A stretch of DNA of 64,000 nt from Harmothoe impar (GCA_947462335.1 OX381720.1:62331946-62395945); one strand, 5' to 3'; counted from the stretch's first letter, positions 51,585 to 62,130 are shown. Made by a program: numbers and translations. Notes: generated from the sequence alone by a model not told the origin.

Positions 51585-51780
51585 TAAAATCGACACGGGC
51601 GACACGGCGACACGGCGACACGGCCCTTTTAGGCCATTATAAAAATCGACAGACACAGGAAAATTAGGGATAAAAATCGACCCACAAGGATTTTCCTTAG
51701 TTCTTATATACCTAAAAATCGACAAGATGAAACAGCCCTTTTGCTAAAAATCGACACGGCGACACAGTCGAAATTGTGGG
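51585..51780. repeat. ATCGACA-type repeat, family Q
   Basis: AAAATCGACACGGGCGACAC, three CGACACGG repeats, then spaced AAAAATCGAC words. A partial GGCGGATCCAGGG repeat follows at about 51862-51975. Confidence 0.65.
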
Positions 51781-52080
51781 GAACCATGTAGAGGCACATA
51801 AATGCAAGTAGCTCGGTGGTGCTGCATTCATACATCGTGATCACCCTACAGAGACCCCAGGGGCGGATCCAGGGAGCCTCCTTTGCAACTTTCTAAAGAT
51901 TTTCCTCTGATATTTTGATCTGCTGCAACTCATGGTGCGGCGTTTTTCAGTACTTTGGTGTTTGGTAGACCCCTTTTCTAATTCCTACTAGACACAGTTG
52001 ATAATTTATTACTTTAGAACTATATAATGCAGGTATACTAAACCATATTTGGTATTATCTAAATGCTTATATATCTAAAC

Positions 52081-52193
52081 TCTCAGAAAAGTGAACGTCA
52101 CTGTCGCCGAAAGTACTCTCACCTGAAAGCCAGGCAGTGCCAGACTTTCAGGTGAGAGTGCTTTTGGTGACAGCGACGCTCACTTTTCTGAGG
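52081..52193. repeat. Hairpin with 48-bp arms and 15-bp loop
   Basis: CTCAGAAAAGTGAACGTCAC through CTCTCACCTGAAAG pairs with CTTTCAGGTGAGAGTGCTTT through GCTCACTTTTCTGAG with about four mismatches. The size suits a microRNA-like precursor, but no promoter or conservation is visible. A small MITE is more likely. Confidence 0.85.
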
Positions 52194-52436
52194 GTGTATA
52201 TAGCCAATAGGTTCTGAAAGTGGTGTGTGTGAATGATTGGCAAAGAGAGAGGGTTTTGGTCCTCATGCGTCTGTGAGGCACTGCTATGCTGCCGGTGTCA
52301 TTGGACAGTCTAGATATAAGCCCAGCCATTTTGTAAGTGACTTCTCTACCAAAACCATCTTTCTTTTATGAAATAATTTAGATTGATACATGGAGCAAAT
52401 GATATTACCCCAGGACTCTCACCTATTTATGTGAGG

Positions 52437-52907
52437 GCTAGGTACCACCAGGGCCCTTACTTAGATGGGACAGGTGTCTTCATAGACCCCTTCCACAGGT
52501 ACCCCCAATAGTGGTGACAGGAGTCTGTACAGGACTGGGTACCATCAGGACCCTTACCTAGTTGTGGCAGGAGTCTGCACAGGACTAGGTACCACCAGGA
52601 CCCTCACCTAGCTGTGGCAGGAGTCTGTACAGGACTAGGTACCCCCAAGACCCTTACCTAGTTGTGGCAGGAGTCTGTGTAGGACTAGGTACCACCAGGA
52701 CCCTTACCTAGTTGTGGCAGGAGTCTGTACAGGACTAGGTACCACCAGGACCCTTCCCTAGTTGTGGCAGGAGTCTGTACAGTACTAGGTACCACCAGGA
52801 CCCTCACCTAGTTGTGGCAGGAGTCTGTGTAGGACTAGGTACCACCAGGACCCTTACCTAGTTGTGGCAGGAGTCTGTACAGGACTGGGTACCACCAGGA
52901 CCCTTAC
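52437..52907. repeat. 50-bp minisatellite starting at a minus-strand splice donor
   Basis: About nine units of GGACTAGGTACCACCAGGAC, CCTTACCTAGTTGTGGCAGG and AGTCTGTACA. On the minus strand each unit reads CTAG|GTAAGGGTCC. The last (53-kb side) unit continues directly from the donor of the candidate exon 52908-53025. Confidence 0.95.
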
Positions 52908-53025
52908 CTTTAGTTGTAGGCAGGATTATTACCTGCTTCCTGAAGTCTGTGGTGTCAGCACATACACCCAACGTGTACCCTGCTGTCAGGAGCTGGGTGG
53001 GAAAGGGGTCTGGGTGCGGGTTCTG
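52908..53025 (-). CDS. Candidate internal exon, minus strand, unknown
   Basis: Minus-strand acceptor ACACCCCTTGCAG and donor ACTAAAG|GTAAGGG bound 118 nt. Open in phase 0-1, it reads QNPHPDPFPTQLLTAGYTLG then VCADTTDFRKQVIILPTTK. Composition looks like a soluble protein. No domain is recognised. Plus-strand frames are also open over this GC-rich stretch, so coding status rests on the splice pair and on the array that begins at its donor. Confidence 0.35.
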
Positions 53026-53102
53026 CTGCAAGGGGTGTTGTTTGAAAAGTGCCTTTAGGCATCTCAAAATGCCAACCTCAGACCGCTGAGGGAATCGTCA
53101 TT

Positions 53103-53286
53103 TGTTTAAACCTGCACATCTTACTGCACGTCCAGTAACAGTCAGAGTGCAGTCGGGACAGGTACTCAGCCGTATATATAGGGGCACTGGGCCTTTAAAC
53201 CTGCAGATCTTACTGCACGTCCAGTAACAGTCAGAGTGCAGTCGGGACAGGTACTCAGCCGTATATATAGGGGCGCTGGGCCTTAA
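53103..53286. repeat. Family K double unit
   Basis: Two units with CTTACTGCACGTCCAGTAAC, AGAGTGCAGT, GTATATATAGGGGC and CTGGGCCTTTAAA. Both units have the ACTGCA / TGCAGT hairpin. Confidence 0.8.
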
Positions 53287-53672
53287 AGAGAGAATGAGGA
53301 GGGGAGGGGGGGGAGAGATTATTTGATGGATACATTTTCTTATGATTTCCCTTCTTAAAACTGTTCATATCTCCACCAAATATGATTTAATTTAAAAAAA
53401 CACTTAAATAATGAAATGATAATTGTCCAAATAGTAAGTTGGGAGATTGCCGGGATTAGAAAAGAAGCTTGCAACAACATATGTCTGGTAGAAGGGACCG
53501 GGAATTGCTGGCATGTTCAAGTGAAAATCCCTTGTTATTCAAAATGACCACTCCCATGTGCCCTTACACCTACATGATGGAGACAGTCTGTGTAGGACCA
53601 CAGTACTGCTCCTGGTGTGTGTTGTCGGCACAGGCTTAAACCGATCAGCTTGGTTATACGTGGAGTAGATGA
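53287..53672. other. No gene seen
   Basis: AT-rich with a G-rich patch at about 53297-53315. Unassigned. Confidence 0.4.
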
Positions 53673-53925
53673 ATGTATATAGCACAAGGTATGACACAGC
53701 TAGACGCCTATCATCTTTATACCCTAGATTGCCCTACTGTACCATGTATTTGGCCATAGACATGTGGTCCATCTGAAGTATGAAGATAATGGTGGACTAA
53801 ACAGTCTGTACATTCCTTAATAGACGGCGCTACTGTCCATGTCCAAACCCATGGTACAGTAGGGCCATCTAGGGTATAAAGATGATGGGTGTCTAGCTCT
53901 GTCATACCTTGTGCTATATAGACAG
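53673..53925. repeat. Long palindrome, arms about 80 bp
   Basis: ATATAGCACAAGGTATGACA through CCTACTGTACCATG at the left pair with CATGGTACAGTAGG through TGTCATACCTTGTGCTATAT at the right. Inner spacer about 90 bp with a further inverted ACATGTGGTCCA / CCATGTCCA pair. Confidence 0.88.
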
Positions 53926-54290
53926 AGGTCCACGATAATCTGTCTGAACGACAGGTTTCTCTATGAGTGGTGCATTGAATCGTATCACACGAGGCAGAGC
54001 CGAGTGTGATGCGATTCAATGCACCACAAGTGGAGAAACCAGGAGTTCAGACTGATTAGAGTGGATCTCTGTATTCATTTTATGTAATTCTTGATTAATT
54101 TGCTCAAGACATACATTTAAAGATTGGTTTCATAGCTATTTGGTGACGTCATCATGGAGAAACAGGCCATGGAGAATGAGCATCAGTTTCTCCATGGGTG
54201 TGTGGAGAACGGCCATTTTAGTACTTAAGCATAGTAACTTTGTTTCTCCACATGAAATAAATACAGTTATCCACTCCTATAGTATAACGA
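53925..54290. repeat. Palindromic element with variable stem word, family J
   Basis: A hairpin (about 53950-54050): GTCTGAACGACAGGTTTCTC and GGTGCATTGAATCGTATCAC pair with their complements. Loop GAGGCAGAGCCGAGTG. Then GAGTGGATCTCTGTATTCAT, the words GGAGAAACAGG, CAGTTTCTCCATGG and GGAGAACGGCC, ACTTAAGCATAGTAAC, GTTTCTCCACATGAAATAAA, and the inverse ACAGTTATCCACTC. Confidence 0.65.
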
Positions 54291-54475
54291 AGCTGATCAG
54301 TTTAAGCCTGTGGTTGTAGGTCTGGGTGCCTGTAGGCGGCTGGAGGCATCCCCCGTGCCCCCAGGCACCATCCCCCCCCCCCCCCAGGCACCCGGTGGGA
54401 GGACCGCCGTGCCTGGGGGCACAATCACTGACAACAACACAGTTCAAAGGTAACATGACAGACACCACCCAAACC

Positions 54476-54748
54476 ATAAAGGGGTCAACCCTTTATAGGA
54501 CACGTATTGTTTAAATATACTATGCATTTGATGGCATGATGCTTGAATGCAGCCCTGGTGAGTACTAGTAACTCATCAGGGCTGCATTAAAGCATCATGC
54601 CTACCCTACGGGTTGATATACTCGCGAAGAGTCGGCATGAACTATGAATGAAACCCTGATGAGTAAACTCACCAGGGCTGTGTTCATACATCATAACCAC
54701 AAAAGGCATAGCACATTGAAGAACTATGCGGCCCTTAAAGGGTTAACT
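54476..54748. repeat. Double-hairpin MITE, family A
   Basis: Hairpins CAGCCCTGGTGAGT / ACTCATCAGGGCTG and AACCCTGATGAGT / ACTCACCAGGGCTG. Ends AAAGGGGTCAACCCTTTATA and GCGGCCCTTAAAGGGTT. Confidence 0.8.
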
Positions 54749-55059
54749 CATTTCATATTCAGTACAGTCCATGTTATGGTAGAGAAAGAGGTCAGTTCTT
54801 CTGGTTTTAGTCTCTATAATGACTTCTGTCTTTTATAATTATAGCGTGGGTGGCAGGGAGTTAGGAGTTCAGATCTCTACGTCTGGACAGGAATATGTTT
54901 CAAATTGACGTGAGAAATAGCAGTGCACCTTGTACAGGCAGAGTCTTTGCATGATCTTTTAAAGATGGGTTTTCACCTAAAATTTGTTAATTTTCCATTG
55001 ATGCCATAATACTATTCTACATCCCATGCTATAAATACTCCCTTACTTTTAGAAAGATG
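54749..55059. other. No gene seen
   Basis: AT-rich and unassigned. Confidence 0.4.
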
Positions 55060-55385
55060 GGATACATCTAAAGCTATCAAATTAGCATATTTAGTGCAAT
55101 CGTTTGTACTGCTGGTCGACACTAAAACTCCCTATGTGTTTATACTGCATGGTTCAGTGCTTTCCCTATTAGCTTAGTTCCTGTTATGCTCACATAGGGG
55201 GAACATGGAGTCAGTGAGGTGAATAAGCAACATTGTTTTCTATCTCAAATGATGCATTTATAGACAAATATATTTAACATTGAGCACTGCATTTATCAGC
55301 TTAAATCATATAAAAAAACTTGACATTAAGATTATATCCATTTAGAGGTTTGAGAAGTCTGTTAGCTCACATACCATCTTTAAAT
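55060..55385. repeat. 330-bp dispersed repeat, family L, copy 1
   Basis: GATGGGATACATCTAAAGC through AGCTCACATACCATCTTTAA matches 63068-63400 at roughly 90% identity, same orientation. No inverted ends seen. Confidence 0.85.
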
Positions 55386-55639
55386 CTGACATTCATTAGT
55401 CTGAAAGACATTAAGTAAATATGGATAGAGGGATCAAACACGCGTCAAAAAGAAAAAGAAAAAGAAAAAAGAACACCTGCTATGTATTATATGCAGACAT
55501 GGAGGGCCTAGAATATGTAGGATGGGAACATAAGGAATACATGAATATGGTGAGAGTGTTTCCCCAGGGAGGTTTATGGAAATGCAATCACAGGTGACAC
55601 TAGAAGACCACAGTAGACCAGTGGATGATCTAGGACCGA

Positions 55640-56020
55640 GAGGGGGGGGGCAGACACAGAAAGGAACAGATACAGAGAGAGTAAGAAAGGGAGAAAGAAA
55701 GACAGAGAGACAGACACAGAGAGAGAGGTAGAAAGAGAGACAGGCAGACAGACGGAGACAGAGAGAGACAGAATGAGAGACAGGCAGATGGATCTCTATA
55801 TCCATCTGTGTCTGTCCTTCCTTCTGTCTTTCTCTATATCTGTCTCTCTGTCCCTATTTCTGTCCTTCTCTACACCTGCCCCTGTCTGTCTATCTGTCTC
55901 CGTCTATCTCTCCCTCTTTCTGCTCTTTTCTGTATCTGTCTCTATCTGCCTGTCTCTCTTTTTGTCTGTCTCTGTCTATGTCTCTATCTGCCTGTCTCTC
56001 ATTCTGTCTCTCTCTGTATA
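55640..56020. repeat. Purine block then pyrimidine block (inverted microsatellite)
   Basis: GACAGAGAGA-type purines (55650-55790) switch at TGGATCTCTATATCCA (about 55790) to TCTGTCTCTCTG-type pyrimidines. The junction is palindromic. Confidence 0.85.
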
Positions 56021-56270
56021 ATTTATACATAAAAGTATTACAAAATACTAAAGATCATCATGCTAGCTTTAAATTCACTTGTTATAAAAGCATTCCTTAG
56101 AATAGGTATGTTGTTTAGTGAGAAATGCACATGAGAAGATAACGAAAAGGAGATTGGCATCATAGTATTTGTTAAGTATATTGATACCGTTACATGCGGT
56201 GCTAAAGTCCACTGATGACATATAGACATGTTTTACAGACATTTAATACAGCCACCGGTAGGGCTAATAA

Positions 56271-56575
56271 AAAGAAAAGTGGTTTCTCATCCACAAGGAC
56301 TGAAAAATATGACGAGGCATAAATGTATAGGATTATTAATGTTTTTGGTGCTCAAAATACCCATTTAAGTAGTTAATTAATAATTGACCCTTGAAAGTGG
56401 GAAAATGTACGCTATTCCAATCTGCTGCACTACTGACAGTATAAGCTTTAATTCGAAACCAAATGTGCCATTTTTATTATGTTTTACATAAAAAGAATAA
56501 GCACCAAGAGTTTTCCTCAAAACCTGATTTTTTGATGCACGCGATGATGAGGAACCATTTTATTTTACAAGTGGC
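56271..56575. repeat. MITE with GGCC ends, family R, copy 2
   Basis: Matches 9462-9806 over the interior: CTGAAAAATATGACGAGG, GCACCAAGAGTTTTCCTCAA and ATTTTACAAGTGGCC. Confidence 0.7.
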
Positions 56576-56756
56576 CTATCGCTGTATGCAGACAATACGT
56601 CAGTGGTGACTGTCATGTCGTGTTTTAGGGCAGTGAGTGACGGAGATGAGTTGTTATTGTTCTATTGTGTTTGTCAACTAGCTTTTAAACCCTTTAAGGA
56701 CGGCGTCATGCACAAACACAACACTGGTAAATACTGGGGGAATATTAGAAGGGAGT

Positions 56757-56827
56757 ACACAGAGAGAAGAAACAGCGTCAAAAGGGAGTCCAGCCTGGCC
56801 TCCCTTTTGACGCTGTTTCTTCTCTCT
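56757..56827. repeat. Minimal family H palindrome
   Basis: ACAGAGAGAAGAAACAGCGT plus CAAAAGGGAGTCCAG, a short loop, then the exact complement. It consists of the two terminal repeats with almost no interior. It sits inside or beside family A pieces (56690-56720, 56838-56890). Confidence 0.9.
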
Positions 56828-56879
56828 TTGATGAACCAAGGTAATGTCATTGAGTGACTCGCCTGATGCATCATGGCCG

Positions 56880-57289
56880 TTCCTGTCAGCAATAGATATC
56901 GTCATAAAACATCTTTACGAGAATCAGGCTATATGTCGAAACGTTCAGCATAGTGATCTATCAAAAATTAAAATCGGGAATGCCAAATAATGTCAAAATA
57001 AATGTGCATCGTCCACAAGTTCCCTAGTTTGGCCGAGAGTAACTTAAGCATTCTTTGTGGCTAATGTTATACAACTAGAGTGCACCATATACTGTCACTA
57101 TAGATTCTGAGAAACACATGACAGTCACAATAAAGAAATATCTCCAGGTTTTTCTTTCACCCTAAAGGCTAGAGTCCTTGAGGTAATGACTATCTGATTA
57201 CAGCACAAAGAGCCACATGTAAATGTGTGCAGCTAAACAAAGGTAGAAGAAGAGGCTCCATGTCCCTGTACCCATGGATGTCTTATAGC
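56880..57289. other. No gene seen
   Basis: AT-rich and unassigned. Confidence 0.4.
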
Positions 57290-57728
57290 CCTTTAAGGAT
57301 GGCATAATGCATTAATGCATCATGCCCTTGGTCGTCATGATGAATGCATATAGCCTTGGATGAATGGGGGCTTTATGCCGACCCTTTGAGAGTGTCTTAA
57401 GCCCTTATGGTCGGTATGATGCCCGAATACAGCACTAGCGACTTACTTGTCAGTGCTGCATTCATGCATCACAACAACCAAGGGCATGATGCATTAATGC
57501 ATCACACCCTGTAAGAACAGCATGGTGCCTCATATAACATGTCCATGTGTCATCATGATGCACTAATGCAGCACTGGTGATGCATCGGTGCAGCGACATT
57601 TGAGGATGAATATGGTGGACATGATGCATGAATGCAGCAATGGCGAATAACTCGCCAGGGGCTGCATTCATGCATCATTACGACAGCAGTGCACATTGCT
57701 TGAAAACAGTATGCACTCATTAAAGGGT
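57290..57728. repeat. Tandem or nested family A elements
   Basis: CCCTTTAAGGATGGCATAAT at the left. Multiple GCATGATGC and GCAGCACTGG words. The hairpin GCAATGGCGAATAACTCGCC at about 57636. CATTAAAGGGT at the right. Longer than a single copy, so two elements or an internal duplication. Confidence 0.7.
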
Positions 57729-57971
57729 AAAATCTGTGTATGTGAAGAGGGGAAGGAGGCAGCCGCGACCTGATTAGAAGCTCAATGTACTAAAGGCGGA
57801 AACACTCATTGTTTATTTATAATGACACTGTTCACATATCACTGGCCGTAACGGCGGCACAGAGGTACACATTTAAACACTGCCCCGTCTGAATCTGGTG
57901 GATTTTGCCATAATAATCATTTTGCCCTAATATGGGTGAAAAAAATGGGTGACACAGCGACACGCTCAAAG
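57729..57971. other. No gene seen
   Basis: Unassigned. GTGACACAGCGACACG near the end recalls family Q words. Confidence 0.35.
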
Positions 57972-58219
57972 GTTTCCAGACTCATCGAAGTGACTATCAT
58001 AAAATAAACATGTCAAAGGTTGTCTAACATATCAGGTTTCCATCCCACAAATAGAATCTGGAGGTGGCAAATTTCGGGTTTTGGGCTGGCACATGCCAAG
58101 TGGGTCTTCTATCTCCAGCTAGAAGACCCGCTTCCTTGTCACTTAGACAAGCTTTTGACTCGTTTATTTTATGACCGTCACTTGGAAGAGTCTGGAGACA
58201 AGTTTACTTTTTGAGTGAA
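57972..58219. repeat. MITE, family E
   Basis: Starts TTTCCAGACTCATCGAAGTG (left terminus truncated) and ends GGAGACAAGTTTACTTTTTG. Core GGGTCTTCTATC / CTAGAAGACCC present. Confidence 0.8.
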
Positions 58220-58414
58220 GGTAGTATTTGCTATACCCTAAACTCCCTTTTCTTTTCTTTGTTACGCTGATAGTACAACTATTATAGAACCCATTCATGT
58301 TTAATCTTAGTCTATTGGGAGAGATTGTGTTCCCATCTAGAGGCACAGAGCAGTAAGACGGGAGATATGCCATTTGTCAATGCGTATGGCTCTAGACCCC
58401 TAAATTCAATATGG

Positions 58415-58605
58415 GGACATGGACATTTTCTTAAAATCGACATGCGACATGAGGCCCGGTGACATGCGACATGAGGCTCAAAAAGATAGTGACATGGGAC
58501 ATGGACAGTTCTTATAATCGACATGGGACATGAGCATTACTAATCAACATAGACATGCGACATGGTAATTTCTTAAAATCGACATGCAACATGGGGAGCC
58601 CCCAT
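58415..58605. repeat. ATCGACA-type repeat, family Q
   Basis: GACATGGACATTTTCTTAAA, repeated GACATGCGACATGAGGC, and TTCTTAAAATCGACATGC. The inverse arrangement appears at 61930-62130. Confidence 0.7.
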
Positions 58606-58854
58606 GTAGGGCCCCAGGAGTGTTGTTTCTCAGTCCGTCCCATGTTGTGTAGATGTCTGTGCACTGTCTGTACTCCCTCCTGTCTGTAACAGACACCAGC
58701 TACAGGACACACTGACTACACACAATACCCGCCTCCTTAGATGCATTATTTGGCTGCAGGACGGGTATCGGGTGACAAGGTACACTGTAGTGTAGGCGGC
58801 TGTACACAGGGGGAGACACCGTGTACAGCAGGACTGGCCAGGGGAGATATGGAG

Positions 58855-59180
58855 GGAGAGAGGGAAAGACAGAGAGACAATGATACAGACAGGGAGAGAG
58901 ACACACAGAGAGAGAGAGACAGATAGACAGAGAGACAGAGAGACAGAGAGAGGGAGAGAGAGACAGAGACAGAGAGAGGCAGAGACGGACAGATACAGAC
59001 AGATACAGAGGGAGAGAGAGAAAGACAGAGAGACAAAGATACAGACAGGGAGAGAGAGAGACAGAGAGACAGACAGACAGAGACAGAGAGAGAGACAGAG
59101 ACAGAGACAGAGACAGACAGACAGACAGACAGAGACAGAGAGACAAAGACAGAGATATACAGATAGACATATACAAATTG
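58855..59180. repeat. (GACAGA)-type purine microsatellite
   Basis: About 320 bp of GACAGAGAGA words with embedded GATACAGACAGGGAGAGAGA duplications. All frames are low-complexity. Confidence 0.95.
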
Positions 59181-59239
59181 GAAGAGACAGGCAGGGAGAA
59201 ACAAAGTCACATTGCATTCACTGCAATTTGCAAAGTTAA

Positions 59240-59589
59240 AGCGGCATAATCACCGAGGGTCTAGTACTGTTCTAGTCTACTATGTAGTGTTGATATTGCT
59301 CCTTTGAACGTCAATGTCCACTCAAATCATAACTCCAGAGCACGAGCCTGACAGCCCACGGCAACTACAAGGTGGCCACACCAGTGTGAGGGGGTTATTT
59401 TAGATTTAGCCTCCTCCGTTGTATAAGTCTGCGTGACCTGCCTTAAGAAAACAACCTGGGATTAGAGAGGACTTCACCAACAATCGGTACTAAAATACAC
59501 CCCACCATGAACGTCCATATATATGTTATTTAGATTCATGACCCCACCACTCCCAACATTGCAGCAGTACGAGTCCTGCTCAGTTAACC
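59240..59589. other. No gene seen; family P fragment
   Basis: AAAGCGGCATAATCACCGAG with CTAGTACTGTTCTAGTCTAC (59239-59290) is a family P piece. The rest is unassigned. Confidence 0.4.
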
Positions 59590-60211
59590 ATTTAAGGTGG
59601 CTAGACCCTATTGTAAACACGTCAACTGCGCAGGTCATTGCGCATATGCAGATGCAGATGTCTTAGAACACACCAGGGGGTGCCTCTGGTCATATTTTTG
59701 TATATTAGGGCTATATTTTCATGTGTAGTCAAAAATACGCTGCAAGACCTGCCCGGGGCTTGAACCCAGGGTCTCCCACATGTGAGTCTAACGCTTTACC
59801 CCATCTCTACAGGGGCTCTGATAGTTGGCATGCTGAAAGGTATACCTGTACCACATCAAGACTGTGTGCTCCATTTATATGTTTTTTATTTCAAACACCA
59901 AAAACCTTTAAAATATGCAGGGGACCATATGTTCAAAATATTGTTTCTGGGTGTAAAAGATTATAAACTATATCCTGAGAGAACTATAGGGAAAGTTAAT
60001 TACTTTAAGATGCTTTTCCATGCATGTAAGTACTATCACCATATGATCCTATTACAGATTACTCCAAACTCAAAGCCAGATATCTCAGAAACTAGCTCGG
60101 GACCCCTCTATTTTCTTTACACCATTTGAGACTACTTATAATATGGGCCTCATGACGAAAATCCTGACTAAATCTAAATACTTCTAGACTATGGGGACTA
60201 TCCACCTTAAA
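59590..60211. mobile_element. TTAA-ended element containing a tRNA-like segment
   Basis: TTTAAGGTGGCTAGACCC at the left and GGGGACTATCCACCTTAAA at the right are inverted ends with TTAA at the borders. The interior includes the tRNA-like segment and an AT-rich part with a 115-codon open frame of no recognisable protein. Confidence 0.6.
59745..59822 (-). repeat. tRNA-derived segment (SINE-like)
   Basis: Minus strand reads GTAGAGATGGGGTAAAGCGT (A-box region), TAGACTCACATGTGGGAGAC, then CTGGGTTCAAGCCCCGGGCA with B-box GGTTCAAGCCC and a perfect T-stem CTGGG/CCCGG-like pairing. Spacing of the boxes fits a tRNA. A complete acceptor stem is not seen, so a working tRNA gene is unlikely. Confidence 0.5.
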
Positions 60212-60799
60212 GGGGATGCATTCTCTTGACCACGCACATCAGAGTTGCGCACATAGGCTTATAGAGGGGAGCACACACACTGGGTACCTGTGCTTACCAC
60301 AGACAGACAGGCAGCAGCGGTCACTGACAGAGGCTCAAACACAGCATTACTTAGAATAATAATGGTTTCAAATAGGGATGTGTTATTATATATCTGGTTG
60401 ATCTAGTGCATTGTATACTTTGTAAACCTCAAGTAAACTTAGGTTATTATTTTCTAGTGATGGAATTATTATTTAAATCAATCCCGTTAACTTACCTATT
60501 CTGAGAATAATTATTACTTTATATACCCCACTTTTGTGGAAAAATTAATACTGCTGCAGGTGATTTTTGATTTCTACAGTGTGCATAGTGTATAGTTGTT
60601 CTATATCTCAAACATAAAGAATATTTAGTGGTGAAATGCCCAATGTCCCATGTCACTATTTAATGTTCGTCCTGTCACTAAGCCCCAAAACGGTCCATAT
60701 CACTTTACTGAATTTAGAGGTCTAAATGGCCTTACCTAGATCTAGTCCTGAACAGCTGACTAAGGAGAGGGGTGACGGTCATGTAGTAGATACCCTACG
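60212..60799. other. No gene seen
   Basis: AT-rich and unassigned. Confidence 0.4.
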
Positions 60800-60819
60800 A
60801 GTAACTGAGTGTATGTAAT

Positions 60820-60962
60820 AGATAGACTATCGTTATGAAAGGGTATGTAGAATTAAGCACAGCTTGCTGGTAGGGCCAGACGAGGGTGAAGCCCGAGTCC
60901 CCCTACCAGTAAGCTGTGGTTAATCCTAATTACCCTTTCATGACCATTGTCTATCGGTTTTA
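60820..60962. repeat. Palindromic element with GAGGG-AGCCCGAG loop, family J-like
   Basis: GATAGACTATCGTTATGAAA and GCACAGCTTGCTGGTAGGG pair with CCCTACCAGTAAGCTGTGG and TTTCATGACCATTGTCTATC. The loop, GACGAGGGTGAAGCCCGAG, is like GAGGTGCAGCCGAGTG of the 1.7-kb copy. Confidence 0.75.
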
Positions 60963-60965
60963 AAC

Positions 60966-61929
60966 CACAGCAGAAAGGTTATGTGAGGGTATGCAAAATA
61001 ACCAAGGTGCAAATCCTTTGTCTTAGCCCTCCACTGTGGTTTAAGGTTTGCAAGGTGGATTCAAATGGCTGGTCTAATTTTGGATGTCAGGACGGACGGG
61101 GTTGTACAACTAGACCGCTACCAAAATAACGGGTCACGAGGGGAGTGGGTGGTCAATGGTGTAGGGACAGGTGATCCGGTGCAAACTCTAAGTGGTCCTC
61201 CAATCGAAGGGGGGGGGGGCACTTCATATATGTATTTGCTATTTACGTATACTTATACAAACCCCCCCCTAACAAAGGGGTTTCATTAAAAGTTCGCTCG
61301 ACAGGGAGCTAGTTTTCCCCAAAAGGTTTTTCATCAGGAGGGGAGGATCTTCTGAACTACACCTATATATATGCTAAATGTAAGGCATTATACTATCAAA
61401 TGCTTAGTGGTCAGATAACTGCACATGGGCAGGGCTGTGCACTAGGACACTCTGAGTACTAGATGGTCATTTGTATCATTGAACGCCACTCGTGATTAAG
61501 ATTGAAAACTTTTCCTTTCCGCCGACATCCTTGCGACCAATATATTTTATACCGCCGGGGATAGCATGATGCATGGATGCAGCCCTCGAGAGTGGGAAAA
61601 AAAACCAACCCGTATAACCCCTTGCATTTCCTATTACAGCACAGAAACTAGCATACCCCCCCCCCCTCACCCAATCCCCTATGGTCTCTATTATGTAAGG
61701 AACAATCTGTAGTTTTTGTAGGAAGCCTGCATCTCCTTTTAATTTGGGGGGAATACTTGACTTTCACCCCAAAAGGATCATACAACAGGCAAACATGTAA
61801 GCCACTTTGACACGAACCTTGTTGATAAAAACAATTTAAATTGTTCAACAACAAAAAAGACCATCAAAATGGCGGCCACTTCATAGACTACTCTCACTGA
61901 TAGGGGGCTCTTGTTGATGGGGGGGGGGC
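60966..61929. other. No gene seen; scattered repeat pieces
   Basis: A G run at 61210-61219 and C run at 61263-61269 in an inverted pair (GAAGGGGGGGGGGCAC / CCCCCCCTAACAAAGG), a family A fragment (GCATGATGCATGGATGCAGC, 61564), and AT-rich DNA. Confidence 0.4.
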
Positions 61930-62130
61930 TCCTATGTCGCGAGTCGATTTTAAGAAATGACCATGTCACATGTGTATGTCGCTTAATAATGCTCATGGCC
62001 CATGTTGACTTTAAGAACTATCCATGTCCCCTGTCACTATCTTTTTAGGCCTCATGTCCCATGTCACTAGGCCTCATGTCGCATGTTGATTTTAAGAAAT
62101 GCCCACATCGCCATATTGAATTTAGGGGTC
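61930..62130. repeat. ATCGACA-type repeat, family Q, inverse
   Basis: TATGTCGCGAGTCGATTTTA, GAAATGACCATGTC, and CATGTCGCATGTTGATTTTA with GAAATGCCCA. Approximates the inverse of 58415-58605. Confidence 0.7.

Noticed and set aside
52862..53089. Plus-strand frames over the minus-strand candidate exon
   Set aside because: No plus-strand splice pair bounds them. The minus-strand acceptor and donor are better, though all remain unproven.
59745..59822. Functional tRNA gene
   Set aside because: A- and B-box-like words and a T-stem are present, but no complete acceptor stem or clear anticodon arm can be built.
59782..60129. 115-codon frame GIPVPHQDCVLHLYVFYFKH...
   Set aside because: Lies inside a TTAA-bounded element with a tRNA-like segment. 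AT-rich, with no recognised domain or splice signals.
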